A DNA stretch of 19,043 nucleotides, taken from NCBI GenBank assembly GCA_025350385.1, contig JANXXZ010000284.1, forward strand, positions 1-19,043, read 5' to 3'. Positions 6,461 to 14,185 of this stretch are shown in pieces; position 1 is the first letter of the stretch, and every line of letters begins with the position of its first letter. Below the pieces are notes generated by a model. That model was not told the DNA's origin. It made no database searches and worked only from the letters and a program-made list of their open reading frames with translations. The translations under genes and the position numbers were made by a program. The stretch is from Bacteroidales bacterium (lineage in GTDB: Bacteria; Bacteroidota; Bacteroidia; Bacteroidales; UBA4417).

Positions 6461-6537
6461 TTAACAGTACAACTTAATCCCCATTTCATTTTATCAATAC
6501 TTTTCCTAAACAATAATTTCCTCACCAACTTATATAC

Positions 6538-7083
6538 ATGGAACTTATCCCGACTTCAATTCCTGATGTTGTAATTATTAATCCTGATGTTTTCCGCGAT
6601 GAAAGGGGTTATTTCCTGGAATCCTTCAATATTGAAAAATTCCGATCCATGGGAATTGAAACAAGGTTCCTGCAGGACAATGAATCGCTCTCGCAGAAAG
6701 GGGTGCTACGTGGCTTGCATTTTCAGCGTGAACCCTGGGCTCAGGGCAAACTAGTGAGGGTAATCCAGGGAGCAGTCCTGGACATTGCCGTTGACATCAG
6801 GCGAAGTTCAGCTACATTCGGAAAGTGGGTTTCTATCCCGCTGAACAGTGAGAACAAGTGGTTTTGCTGGATACCGGCAGGTTTTGCTCACGGGTTTGTC
6901 ACATTGGAGGATAATACCCTGTTTTCCTATAAATGTACCAACCTTTATAATAAAGCCTCGGAAGGAAGTATTCGCTGGAACGACCCTCAAATTAATGTTG
7001 AATGGGGTATAACAGATCCTTCTCTCTCAGGAAAAGATTCCATAGCCCCTTTGCTGAGCGAAGTTGAGGTCCTTTTTCCCTAA
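6538..7083 (+). CDS. rfbC: dTDP-4-dehydrorhamnose 3,5-epimerase
   Basis: This 181-residue cupin enzyme (RmlC) epimerises dTDP-4-keto-6-deoxyglucose at C3 and C5 on the way to dTDP-L-rhamnose, used for cell-surface polysaccharides. The sequence has the family opening VFRDERGYFLESFN, the signature KGVLRGLHFQ with the expected catalytic His at H61, then KLVRVIQGAVLDIAVDIR, IPAGFAHGF and FSYKCTNLYN with a candidate catalytic tyrosine (Y131). It ends in the expected RWNDPQINVEW region. Length matches the usual 180-190. The partner genes rfbA, rfbB and rfbD are not in the window, so the gene is detached from a sugar cluster here. No good promoter is seen. A near-match, TACTTTTC, lies at 6498-6505. 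Confidence 0.95.
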   Translation: MELIPTSIPDVVIINPDVFRDERGYFLESFNIEKFRSMGIETRFLQDNESLSQKGVLRGLHFQREPWAQGKLVRVIQGAVLDIAVDIRRSSATFGKWVSIPLNSENKWFCWIPAGFAHGFVTLEDNTLFSYKCTNLYNKASEGSIRWNDPQINVEWGITDPSLSGKDSIAPLLSEVEVLFP

Positions 7084-7161
7084 CCCGGAAGAAGGATAAC
7101 CGGAGTCACCCACCGGAACAAGGAACATGGAACACCCTCTCCGACTGAACTCAACGCACCG
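7084..7161. repeat. Degenerate heptamer block, GGAACNN units
   Basis: Directly after the rfbC stop, sequence in 7-bp phase (units beginning at 7084, 7091, 7098, 7105, 7112, 7119 and 7126) includes CCGGAAC, AAGGAAC and ATGGAAC, which rotate to GGAACAA, GGAACAT and GGAACAC. The block then degrades toward 7161. It is weaker than the other blocks but keeps the same period and GGAAC core. Confidence 0.5.
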
Positions 7162-7218
7162 AATAAAAAACGCAGAACTTGCAACACCCTTCATACTCCT
7201 CATCCCAACTCATAAACC

Positions 7219-8223
7219 ATGAATAAAAGGAATATCCTGATAATAGCGCTGATCTGCTTCACTCTTTTCGAAGGTTTTTTACTTTTAAATACAAGACAAA
7301 AAGGCCAGTCGGATATCAATTACACAAAAGCCTACCAGCAAAACAATAAAATTTTCTCGTTGGTTCTTCCATCGAAACTTGATTTTGCGGGTGAACCCAT
7401 GCCTTTGAACCTCTATTATGTCCGCGAAGGCCTCGACCGCGAATTATCCATAAATACCTACTGGCAGTCGAGCACACTCATCATGTTGAAAAAGACGAAC
7501 CGCTACTTCAGGATCATGACTCCTATCCTGAAAAAGTACAATGTCCCGGATGATTTCAAATACCTGGCATTGATTGAAAGCGGGTTAACCAATGTGGTTT
7601 CACCGGCAGGAGCATCCGGATTCTGGCAGATAATAACCGAAACCGGCAAACGCTACGGACTTGAGATTACAGATGAAGTAGATGAGCGTTATAACCTTGA
7701 AAAATCCACGGAAGCTGCCTGTAAGCTTCTTCAACACTCATATAGTCTTTTTGAAAACTGGACACTTTCGGCAGCTGCTTATAATGCCGGGGAAAACAGG
7801 ATCCAGAAAGAAATGGCCGGCCAAAAATCAGGGAATTATTATGACCTTTACCTGAATACTGAAACATCCAGGTATATTTTCCGCATCCTTGCGTTGAAAC
7901 TCCTGTATGAGCATCCAACCGAGTTTGGTTATTACATCAGGCAAAAGGATCTCTACCCACCTATTCCGACCTATACCGTTACTATTGATACCACTGTACC
8001 TGACCTTGTTGCCCTGGCTAAAAAGCTGGATGTTAACTACCGCGTCTTTAAAGAATTTAATCCCTGGCTGCGAAAGGATAAACTCACTGTGGCTACAGGA
8101 AAAAAATATACGCTTACCTTGCCGGTGAAAGGATTTGAAGATTATGACAAGTTGCTGCCGGGAGTTGAAAATGCAGAACTTATCTTTAATGATACCTTAA
8201 CCGCTGGCAAATTGTTTAAATAG
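7219..8223 (+). CDS. Membrane-anchored lytic transglycosylase (SLT domain, MltD-like)
   Basis: This 334-residue protein has an N-terminal hydrophobic segment (about 5-24, no lipobox) that should anchor it in the inner membrane or be cleaved. The SLT catalytic domain (about 95-235) contains YLALIESGLTN with the catalytic glutamate E120, GASGFWQ (131-137) and AAAYNAGE (185-192), all hallmarks of family-1 lytic transglycosylases, which cleave the MurNAc-GlcNAc bond of peptidoglycan to give 1,6-anhydroMurNAc. The C-terminal part (about 249-303: TYTVTIDTTVPDLVALAKKL...FKEFNPWL...VATGKKYTL) looks like a diverged LysM or similar carbohydrate-binding domain. The stop is TAG, immediately followed by TGA. 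The gap to uvrA is 192 bp, so shared transcription is uncertain. Confidence 0.9.
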   Translation: MNKRNILIIALICFTLFEGFLLLNTRQKGQSDINYTKAYQQNNKIFSLVLPSKLDFAGEPMPLNLYYVREGLDRELSINTYWQSSTLIMLKKTNRYFRIMTPILKKYNVPDDFKYLALIESGLTNVVSPAGASGFWQIITETGKRYGLEITDEVDERYNLEKSTEAACKLLQHSYSLFENWTLSAAAYNAGENRIQKEMAGQKSGNYYDLYLNTETSRYIFRILALKLLYEHPTEFGYYIRQKDLYPPIPTYTVTIDTTVPDLVALAKKLDVNYRVFKEFNPWLRKDKLTVATGKKYTLTLPVKGFEDYDKLLPGVENAELIFNDTLTAGKLFK

Positions 8224-8415
8224 TGACGGATGAATCTTTCTGATGATGGAGTTCATGTAATATTACAGTTGAAGATGAGAACTTTAAGTAATAGGAAGGT
8301 ATTCATAATGCCGGAACTTTTCCTAGTCATCCCATCGGCCTTCATTCCCGGTAAAAATCTTTTTCCAGGAATTTAATCTATAAATTGCCTGTGGCCTGCT
8401 GGCTGCAATTATACC

Positions 8416-11289
8416 ATGGAGACGCTTCTGAATACTGAAAATCTGCCTGAATCATCGTTAATCCTCACACCGGAAGATAACCTGGAAATATATGGCGCGA
8501 GGGTTCATAACCTCAAAAATATCGATGTAGTAATCCCACGCAACAAACTCGTGGTAATCACAGGGTTGAGCGGCAGCGGTAAATCGTCTCTCGCATTTGA
8601 TACTATTTATGCAGAAGGCCAGCGCAGGTACATGGAAACATTTTCGGCTTATGCCCGTCAGTTTATAGGCGATATTGAGCGACCTGACGTGGATAAGATC
8701 ACCGGTCTGAGCCCGGTAATTTCTATTGAGCAAAAAACCACGAACCGGAATCCCCGTTCCACGGTTGGTACCATCACTGAAATATATGACTTCCTCCGTT
8801 TATTATACGCCCGTATCGGGGAAGCCTATTCCAACGTTTCGGGCAAGAGAATGGTGAGGTATAACGACAACCAGATCGTAAAACTCATACAGAGCCAGTT
8901 TGCCGGCAAGAAAGTTTATATACTTGCCCCGCTCGTAAAAGGTCGGAAAGGTCATTACCGCGAATTGTTCGAACAGGTGAGGAAACAGGGATTCACCAAA
9001 GTACGGATCGACGGGGAAATCACAGCCATTGCTTTTGGCATGCAGGTAGATCGGTATAAGATCCACGATATCGAAATGGTTATCGACGATATTGATGTAA
9101 GCGGAAAATCAGCTCAACGCATTTCGGGGTCAGTACAAACTGCCTTACGCCAGGGAAAAGGCGCACTTATGGTCATGGATGTTACGAGTAACCAGGCTCA
9201 TTTCTACAGTCGCCTGCTCATGGATCCGGAAACCGGGATATCCTTCGACGAACCGGAACCGAACACTTTCTCCTTCAACTCCCCCTATGGTTATTGTCCG
9301 CGCTGCAAAGGCCTGGGAATGATTTCCGAAATTGACTTTAATAAAATTATTCCTGATCCAACTAAAAGTATCCGGAAAGGCGGACTGGCTCCCCTGGGTG
9401 AATACAAACCATCCTGGATTTTCAGGCAGCTGGAAGCCATAGCACATAAATACCATTTTACTCTGGACACCCCACTCAGCCAGGTTCCGGAAGAAGCAAT
9501 TGATACCATACTCAACGGCTCCGACGAAGTTATAAAAGTAGCCCATGATTACCTTGGCATCACTTCATCGTATTCGCTTAACTTCGAAGGCATTGTCCAG
9601 CATATCCTTAACCAGACGGAAACCGGCAGTACAGAAGGATTAAAACGCTGGGCCGGGAATTTCATGAACCTGATTGATTGCCCTGAGTGTAAGGGAGCCA
9701 GGCTGAAAAACGAATCTCTCTGTTTCAACATCGCGGAAAAGAATATTGCAGAACTGTCTCAAATGGATTTAATAAGCCTTTCAGCATGGTTTGACTCCAT
9801 CGAAGAACGTCTTTCAGAGCGACAGGTGACTATAGGTCATGAAATTATCCGTGAGATAAGGAACCGCCTTGGTTTCCTTTTGGATGTCGGACTTGATTAC
9901 CTGACCATTGGCAGGACAGCCGGAAGCCTGTCAGGAGGCGAATCGCAACGCATACGGCTTGCAACGCAGATCGGCTCACAACTGGTTGGAGTCCTCTATA
10001 TCCTCGATGAACCCAGCATCGGGCTGCATCAGCGCGATAACCACCGGCTGATCAAAGCTTTGCAGGATCTGCGTGATACCGGCAATTCGGTTATCGTGGT
10101 GGAACATGATAAAGACATGATCATGGCCGCCGATTACGTGGTGGATATCGGCCCGGGCGCGGGAACGCATGGCGGACGGGTGGTAGCCAAAGGTACCCCC
10201 GCCGAATTACTTGATTGTAAAAGTATTACCTGCTGTTACCTGAGTGGAAAAAAGAAAATTGCTGTTCCGGTAAAAAGGCGTAAATCAAACGGCGACTTTA
10301 TCCTGCTGAAAGGGGCAAAAGGGAATAATCTCGTGGATGTTGACCTGAAACTTCCACTCGGCGTTTTTACCTGTATAACCGGAGTGTCAGGGAGCGGTAA
10401 ATCAAGCCTGATCAACGAAACACTTTACCCGATTCTGAGCAGGCACTTTTACCGGTCGGAACAAAAACCATTGGCATACGACAGCATTGAGGGGATTGAT
10501 AAAATTGATAAAGTCATAGAGATTGACCAGTCGCCTATCGGGCGGACACCCCGTTCGAACCCGGCGACTTATACCGGAGTATTCGATGATATCCGTAAAC
10601 TGTTCACTGCTTTGCCCGAAGCGAAAATCAGGGGGTACAAACCCGGAAGGTTTTCGTTCAACGTAAAAGGCGGGCGATGTGAAACCTGCCAGGGCGCCGG
10701 AGTGAGGGTAATTGAAATGAATTTCCTTCCTGATGTGCATGTTCCCTGCGAAGAATGTGAAGGCAAGCGATACAACCGTGAAACGCTGGAAGTCCGCTAT
10801 AAAGGAAAATCCATCAACGATGTTCTCAATATGACTATTGAGCAGGCTGTGGATTTTTTTGCAAATATTCCTTCCATACTCCAGAAAATCAGGACACTGC
10901 ATGAGGTTGGATTGGGTTATATTACTCTCGGGCAACAATCCACAACCCTTTCGGGCGGTGAGGCACAACGTGTAAAACTGGCTACAGAGCTGTCGAAACG
11001 CGATACCGGCCGGACCTTGTATATACTCGATGAACCTACTACGGGGCTGCATTTTGAAGATGTCAATGTTCTCCTACAAGTATTGAATAAGCTGGTCGAC
11101 CGTGGGAATTCGGTATTGGTTATTGAACATAACCTGGAAGTGATCAAGGTTGCAGATTATATTATTGATCTTGGACCTGAAGGAGGATTCCGCGGAGGAA
11201 AGATCATTGCCGAAGGAACGCCTGAACAACTTCTCAAAATAAAAGAAAGCTTCACGGCTCAATATCTTAAGGAAGTCATGGCAGAATAA
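8416..11289 (+). CDS. uvrA: Excinuclease ABC subunit A (UvrA)
   Basis: This 957-residue protein is the damage-recognition ATPase of nucleotide excision repair, acting as a dimer with UvrB. It has the two-ABC architecture: Walker A GLSGSGKSS (50-58), signature SGGESQR (about 506) and DEPSIGLHQRD, then Walker A GVSGSGKSS (about 656-664), signature SGGEAQR (about 846) and DEPTTGLHFED. The C-terminal zinc module is complete (C755, C758, C778, C781). In the N-terminal zinc module only the second pair (C294, C297 in CPRCKGLG) is present. The first pair, a CPxC motif in E. coli, is replaced by LMDPETG (D270). The start at 8416 gives a 20-residue leader before the conserved NLEIYGARVHNLKNI and is plausible. 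Confidence 0.98.
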   Translation: METLLNTENLPESSLILTPEDNLEIYGARVHNLKNIDVVIPRNKLVVITGLSGSGKSSLAFDTIYAEGQRRYMETFSAYARQFIGDIERPDVDKITGLSPVISIEQKTTNRNPRSTVGTITEIYDFLRLLYARIGEAYSNVSGKRMVRYNDNQIVKLIQSQFAGKKVYILAPLVKGRKGHYRELFEQVRKQGFTKVRIDGEITAIAFGMQVDRYKIHDIEMVIDDIDVSGKSAQRISGSVQTALRQGKGALMVMDVTSNQAHFYSRLLMDPETGISFDEPEPNTFSFNSPYGYCPRCKGLGMISEIDFNKIIPDPTKSIRKGGLAPLGEYKPSWIFRQLEAIAHKYHFTLDTPLSQVPEEAIDTILNGSDEVIKVAHDYLGITSSYSLNFEGIVQHILNQTETGSTEGLKRWAGNFMNLIDCPECKGARLKNESLCFNIAEKNIAELSQMDLISLSAWFDSIEERLSERQVTIGHEIIREIRNRLGFLLDVGLDYLTIGRTAGSLSGGESQRIRLATQIGSQLVGVLYILDEPSIGLHQRDNHRLIKALQDLRDTGNSVIVVEHDKDMIMAADYVVDIGPGAGTHGGRVVAKGTPAELLDCKSITCCYLSGKKKIAVPVKRRKSNGDFILLKGAKGNNLVDVDLKLPLGVFTCITGVSGSGKSSLINETLYPILSRHFYRSEQKPLAYDSIEGIDKIDKVIEIDQSPIGRTPRSNPATYTGVFDDIRKLFTALPEAKIRGYKPGRFSFNVKGGRCETCQGAGVRVIEMNFLPDVHVPCEECEGKRYNRETLEVRYKGKSINDVLNMTIEQAVDFFANIPSILQKIRTLHEVGLGYITLGQQSTTLSGGEAQRVKLATELSKRDTGRTLYILDEPTTGLHFEDVNVLLQVLNKLVDRGNSVLVIEHNLEVIKVADYIIDLGPEGGFRGGKIIAEGTPEQLLKIKESFTAQYLKEVMAE

Positions 11290-11516
11290 ACTGAAAGCAG
11301 TACTGTTTGCTGTGCAAATAACTACCTTTCGAATGTTGATATTTTACCCCTAATAGTTATTTCAGAGGTTTTGAAACAAATAATGAAAACTGACAATTCC
11401 TTTCTAACTATTTTCTTTTCTTCAATAACCATTTCAACTTAAATACATTAATAGGTATGCTGGGATCATCAAAATCTGGCTCATCTAAAAAACTCTATAC
11501 AATCTTCTGAAAAACA

Positions 11517-13184
11517 ATGAATACTAAAATAGCTGTAGCTTGCATTAATACTGGATTAACTAAGCATTTCAGGAAAGGAACTTCTCTCAACCAGGTCATC
11601 AAAGAATTTGAAGTTAAGATGGCAAGTCCTATTCTTGGCGCCCTGGTTAATAATGAATTGCATGAGCTTACATTTGAAGTGTTTCATCCAATAACAGTTC
11701 AATTCATTGATATCGATCATCCTGACGGAATGCGTATGTACCTGCGAGGCCTTTCCTTTGTTCTCTATAAAGCAGTTCATGAGCATTTCCCTGGTTCACA
11801 ACTACGTATCAACCATTCAATCTCGAAAGGGGTTTATTGTAAGGTAAATAACATTGATTCAGATTTAACCCCCGCTGATGTTGCGGCAATCAAGCAGAAG
11901 ATGCTGGATATTGTGAATGCTGACCTTCCGTTTATCCGTGTGGAAGAAAAAACGGAAGAGGTGTCCAGAAAATTTGAGGCCCAGGGTCTGAACGATAAAA
12001 TAAACCTGCTGAAGCACCGTGGCCGTAATTATTCCAGCTATTATAAACTCGACGGGCATATTGATGCTTTTTACGGCTTCCTTGTCCCCTCGACTGGCTA
12101 TTTGCGGGTCTTTGATTTGAATAAGTATTATAACGGCATGTTGCTGCAGGTACCTCAAAAAGGCAATCCAACCCAGGTTGAAGGCCTCGTAACGCAAAAT
12201 AAACTCTTTGAAATTTTCCAGGAATTTTCCCAATGGGTAAAAATCCTGGAAGTACCTGATATCAGCGATCTGAATAACTCCTGTACAAACGGTAAATCGG
12301 AGGTGTTTATTAAAGTCTCGGAAGCCCTTCACGAAAAGAAAATCGGTCATATCGCCGACCTTATCCGTTCGAGGAATAATCTTGTAAAAATCATCCTCAT
12401 TAGCGGTCCTTCATCGAGCGGGAAAACTACTTTTGCAAAACGGCTGGCTATACACCTGATCGTCAACGGGATGAAACCCCTGAATTTATCGCTCGACAAC
12501 TATTTTGTTGACCGCGACAACACTCCCCTCGACGAAAATGGAAATCATGATTATGAAGCGGTTGAAGCACTGGATATAGATTTGTTTAATCAGAACCTGC
12601 TGTCGCTTCTGAATGGCGAAAAGGCAGAACTTCCGAAATTCTCATTTGCTACCGGCATGCGTTTCTATGATGGCGAAACCATGCAGATGCACCCGGAAAA
12701 TGTGTTGATAGTTGAAGGCATTCACGGACTTAATCCGCAACTGACCAACTCAATTCCCCAGGAAGCCAAATTTAAAATATATGTTTCGGCGCTTACTTCG
12801 TTAAATATTGATAATCATAACCGGGTAAGTACAACTGATAACCGTTTGATCCGGAGAATAGTACGCGATTACCGGTACCGGAAATATTCGGCCAGGGATA
12901 CGATTTCACGCTGGCCAAGTGTGCGAAAAGGAGAAGAAAAACACATATTCCCATTCCAGGAAGAAGCTGATATCATGTTTAACTCAGCCCTGCTGTATGA
13001 ACTGGCAGTCCTGAAACCTTTTGTCGAACCTATTTTACTCGAAGTTCAGCCCAACCAGCCTGAATATTCCGAAGCCATCAGGCTGCTGGGATTCTTCCGT
13101 TATCTTAAACCCCTGAAACCTACCGAGATTCCGCCCACATCCATTTTAAGAGAATTCTTAGGAGGAAGCAGCTTTAATTATTAG
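11517..13184 (+). CDS. Nucleoside (uridine-type) kinase with TGS/ThrRS-like N-terminal domains
   Basis: This 555-residue protein is a fusion. Residues about 1-60 resemble a TGS domain. Residues about 60-260 resemble the threonyl/alanyl-tRNA-synthetase second additional domain, but without its HxxxH zinc motif (MYLRGLSFVL at the equivalent place). Residues about 285-500 form a phosphoribulokinase/uridine-kinase domain with the P-loop GPSSSGKT (297-304), LSLDNYFVDRD, VEGIHGLNP and the lid-like RRIVRDYRYRKYSARDTISRWP. The likely reaction is NTP-dependent phosphorylation of a nucleoside (salvage). The nucleoside is not determinable from sequence. This architecture is known in Bacteroidetes, Thermotogae and Firmicutes and is usually annotated simply as nucleoside kinase. 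A gap of 71 bp separates it from the LOG gene, so co-transcription is possible. Confidence 0.88.
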   Translation: MNTKIAVACINTGLTKHFRKGTSLNQVIKEFEVKMASPILGALVNNELHELTFEVFHPITVQFIDIDHPDGMRMYLRGLSFVLYKAVHEHFPGSQLRINHSISKGVYCKVNNIDSDLTPADVAAIKQKMLDIVNADLPFIRVEEKTEEVSRKFEAQGLNDKINLLKHRGRNYSSYYKLDGHIDAFYGFLVPSTGYLRVFDLNKYYNGMLLQVPQKGNPTQVEGLVTQNKLFEIFQEFSQWVKILEVPDISDLNNSCTNGKSEVFIKVSEALHEKKIGHIADLIRSRNNLVKIILISGPSSSGKTTFAKRLAIHLIVNGMKPLNLSLDNYFVDRDNTPLDENGNHDYEAVEALDIDLFNQNLLSLLNGEKAELPKFSFATGMRFYDGETMQMHPENVLIVEGIHGLNPQLTNSIPQEAKFKIYVSALTSLNIDNHNRVSTTDNRLIRRIVRDYRYRKYSARDTISRWPSVRKGEEKHIFPFQEEADIMFNSALLYELAVLKPFVEPILLEVQPNQPEYSEAIRLLGFFRYLKPLKPTEIPPTSILREFLGGSSFNY

Positions 13185-13255
13185 ATTTGTAATCGTTTAT
13201 TTTATAACGAATAAAATTTTTATATCAATTCTAATAAGTTTAATAAATCAATCCT

Positions 13256-13987
13256 ATGCATATCGAGGACGAACTTTTAGACATGAATGAGGAAGAAAGA
13301 ATTCGTGAAGCAATCACCCCCAAAGACTGGAATGTTACCAAAAGTCATGACTCATGGTCAGTATTTAAGATCATGGCTGAACTGGTTGAAGGGTACGAAA
13401 AAATGTCCCGGATAGGCCCTTGTGTTACAATTTTTGGTTCTGCACGTGTTTCATCCAAAAATAAATATTACAAGGTAGCCGAAGAAATCGCCTATCTTCT
13501 TACCAAAAAGGGGTTTGGTATTATTTCGGGTGGCGGGCCCGGGATTATGGAAGCTGCCAATAAAGGAGCTCATTTTGGAGGTGGAAAATCGGTAGGATTA
13601 AACATTCGTCTCCCGAACGAACAATCAGCCAATCCTTTTATCGATGCCGACAAACTTCTTACTTTCGATTATTTCTTCGTCCGTAAACTCATGTTCATGA
13701 AATATTCGCAGGGATACATTGTGTTACCCGGCGGGTTTGGAACATTAGATGAATTCTTTGAAGCCGTTACCCTTATCCAGACCCACAAACTGGTAAGGTT
13801 TCCCATAGTGATGGTAGGAAAAGAATACTGGGGAGGTCTGATTGCCTGGATCAGGGAACGTGTGGTAGCCGAGAAGAATATTGAGGAAGAAGACATAAAT
13901 ATTTTCACATTGGTTGATGATGCTGCCAGTGCTGTCGACGTAATTGAAGCATACTACAACAGGTATGCGCTGAAACCTAATTTCTAG
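13256..13987 (+). CDS. LOG-family (lysine decarboxylase-like, TIGR00730-type) protein
   Basis: This 243-residue Rossmann-fold protein has both LOG signatures: SGGGPGIMEAANKGA (91-105) and PGGFGTLDE (158-166), preceded by the conserved VRKLMFMKYS. LOG enzymes hydrolyse N6-modified or plain nucleoside 5'-monophosphates, releasing ribose 5-phosphate and the base. The 50 residues before the domain are charged and probably helical, making it slightly longer than the shortest LOG proteins and similar to the longer bacterial type. The old label 'lysine decarboxylase' is misleading. It follows a nucleoside kinase, so a nucleotide salvage/housecleaning theme is possible, but spacing alone is weak evidence. 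A 6-bp hairpin (TAATCC/GGATTA, 13989-14007) lies just after the TAG stop without a T-tract. Confidence 0.93.
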   Translation: MHIEDELLDMNEEERIREAITPKDWNVTKSHDSWSVFKIMAELVEGYEKMSRIGPCVTIFGSARVSSKNKYYKVAEEIAYLLTKKGFGIISGGGPGIMEAANKGAHFGGGKSVGLNIRLPNEQSANPFIDADKLLTFDYFFVRKLMFMKYSQGYIVLPGGFGTLDEFFEAVTLIQTHKLVRFPIVMVGKEYWGGLIAWIRERVVAEKNIEEEDINIFTLVDDAASAVDVIEAYYNRYALKPNF

Positions 13988-14077
13988 GTAATCCGCTGTG
14001 GGGATTAAAAATAATGCTCCGATACCATGAAAATAATTGATGAGGCGTCTCAAAAGAGGATATTTTTCAATCTTTAG

Positions 14078-14164
14078 CTTTGTGATCCTTTATGTGCACT
14101 TCATAATCCTTTGTGGTTTAACAAATTAACTTAACCACTAAGGGGCATCAAGGATCGCACAAAG
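14078..14164. repeat. Imperfect inverted repeat between convergent genes (CACnnAGG family)
   Basis: CTTTGTG at 14078-14084 pairs with CACAAAG at 14158-14164, and GATCCTT at 14084-14090 pairs with AAGGATC at 14150-14156. The inner arms GTGGTT (14113-14118) and AACCAC (14133-14138) pair around an A/T-rich centre. It lies between the converging LOG and FG-GAP genes, where a bidirectional terminator would be useful, but it has no T-tract at its ends. The AACCACTAAGG wording ties it to 16531-16570 and more loosely to 1532-1620. Confidence 0.75.
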
Positions 14165-14185
14165 GACTTCTGCGACAGATTATTT

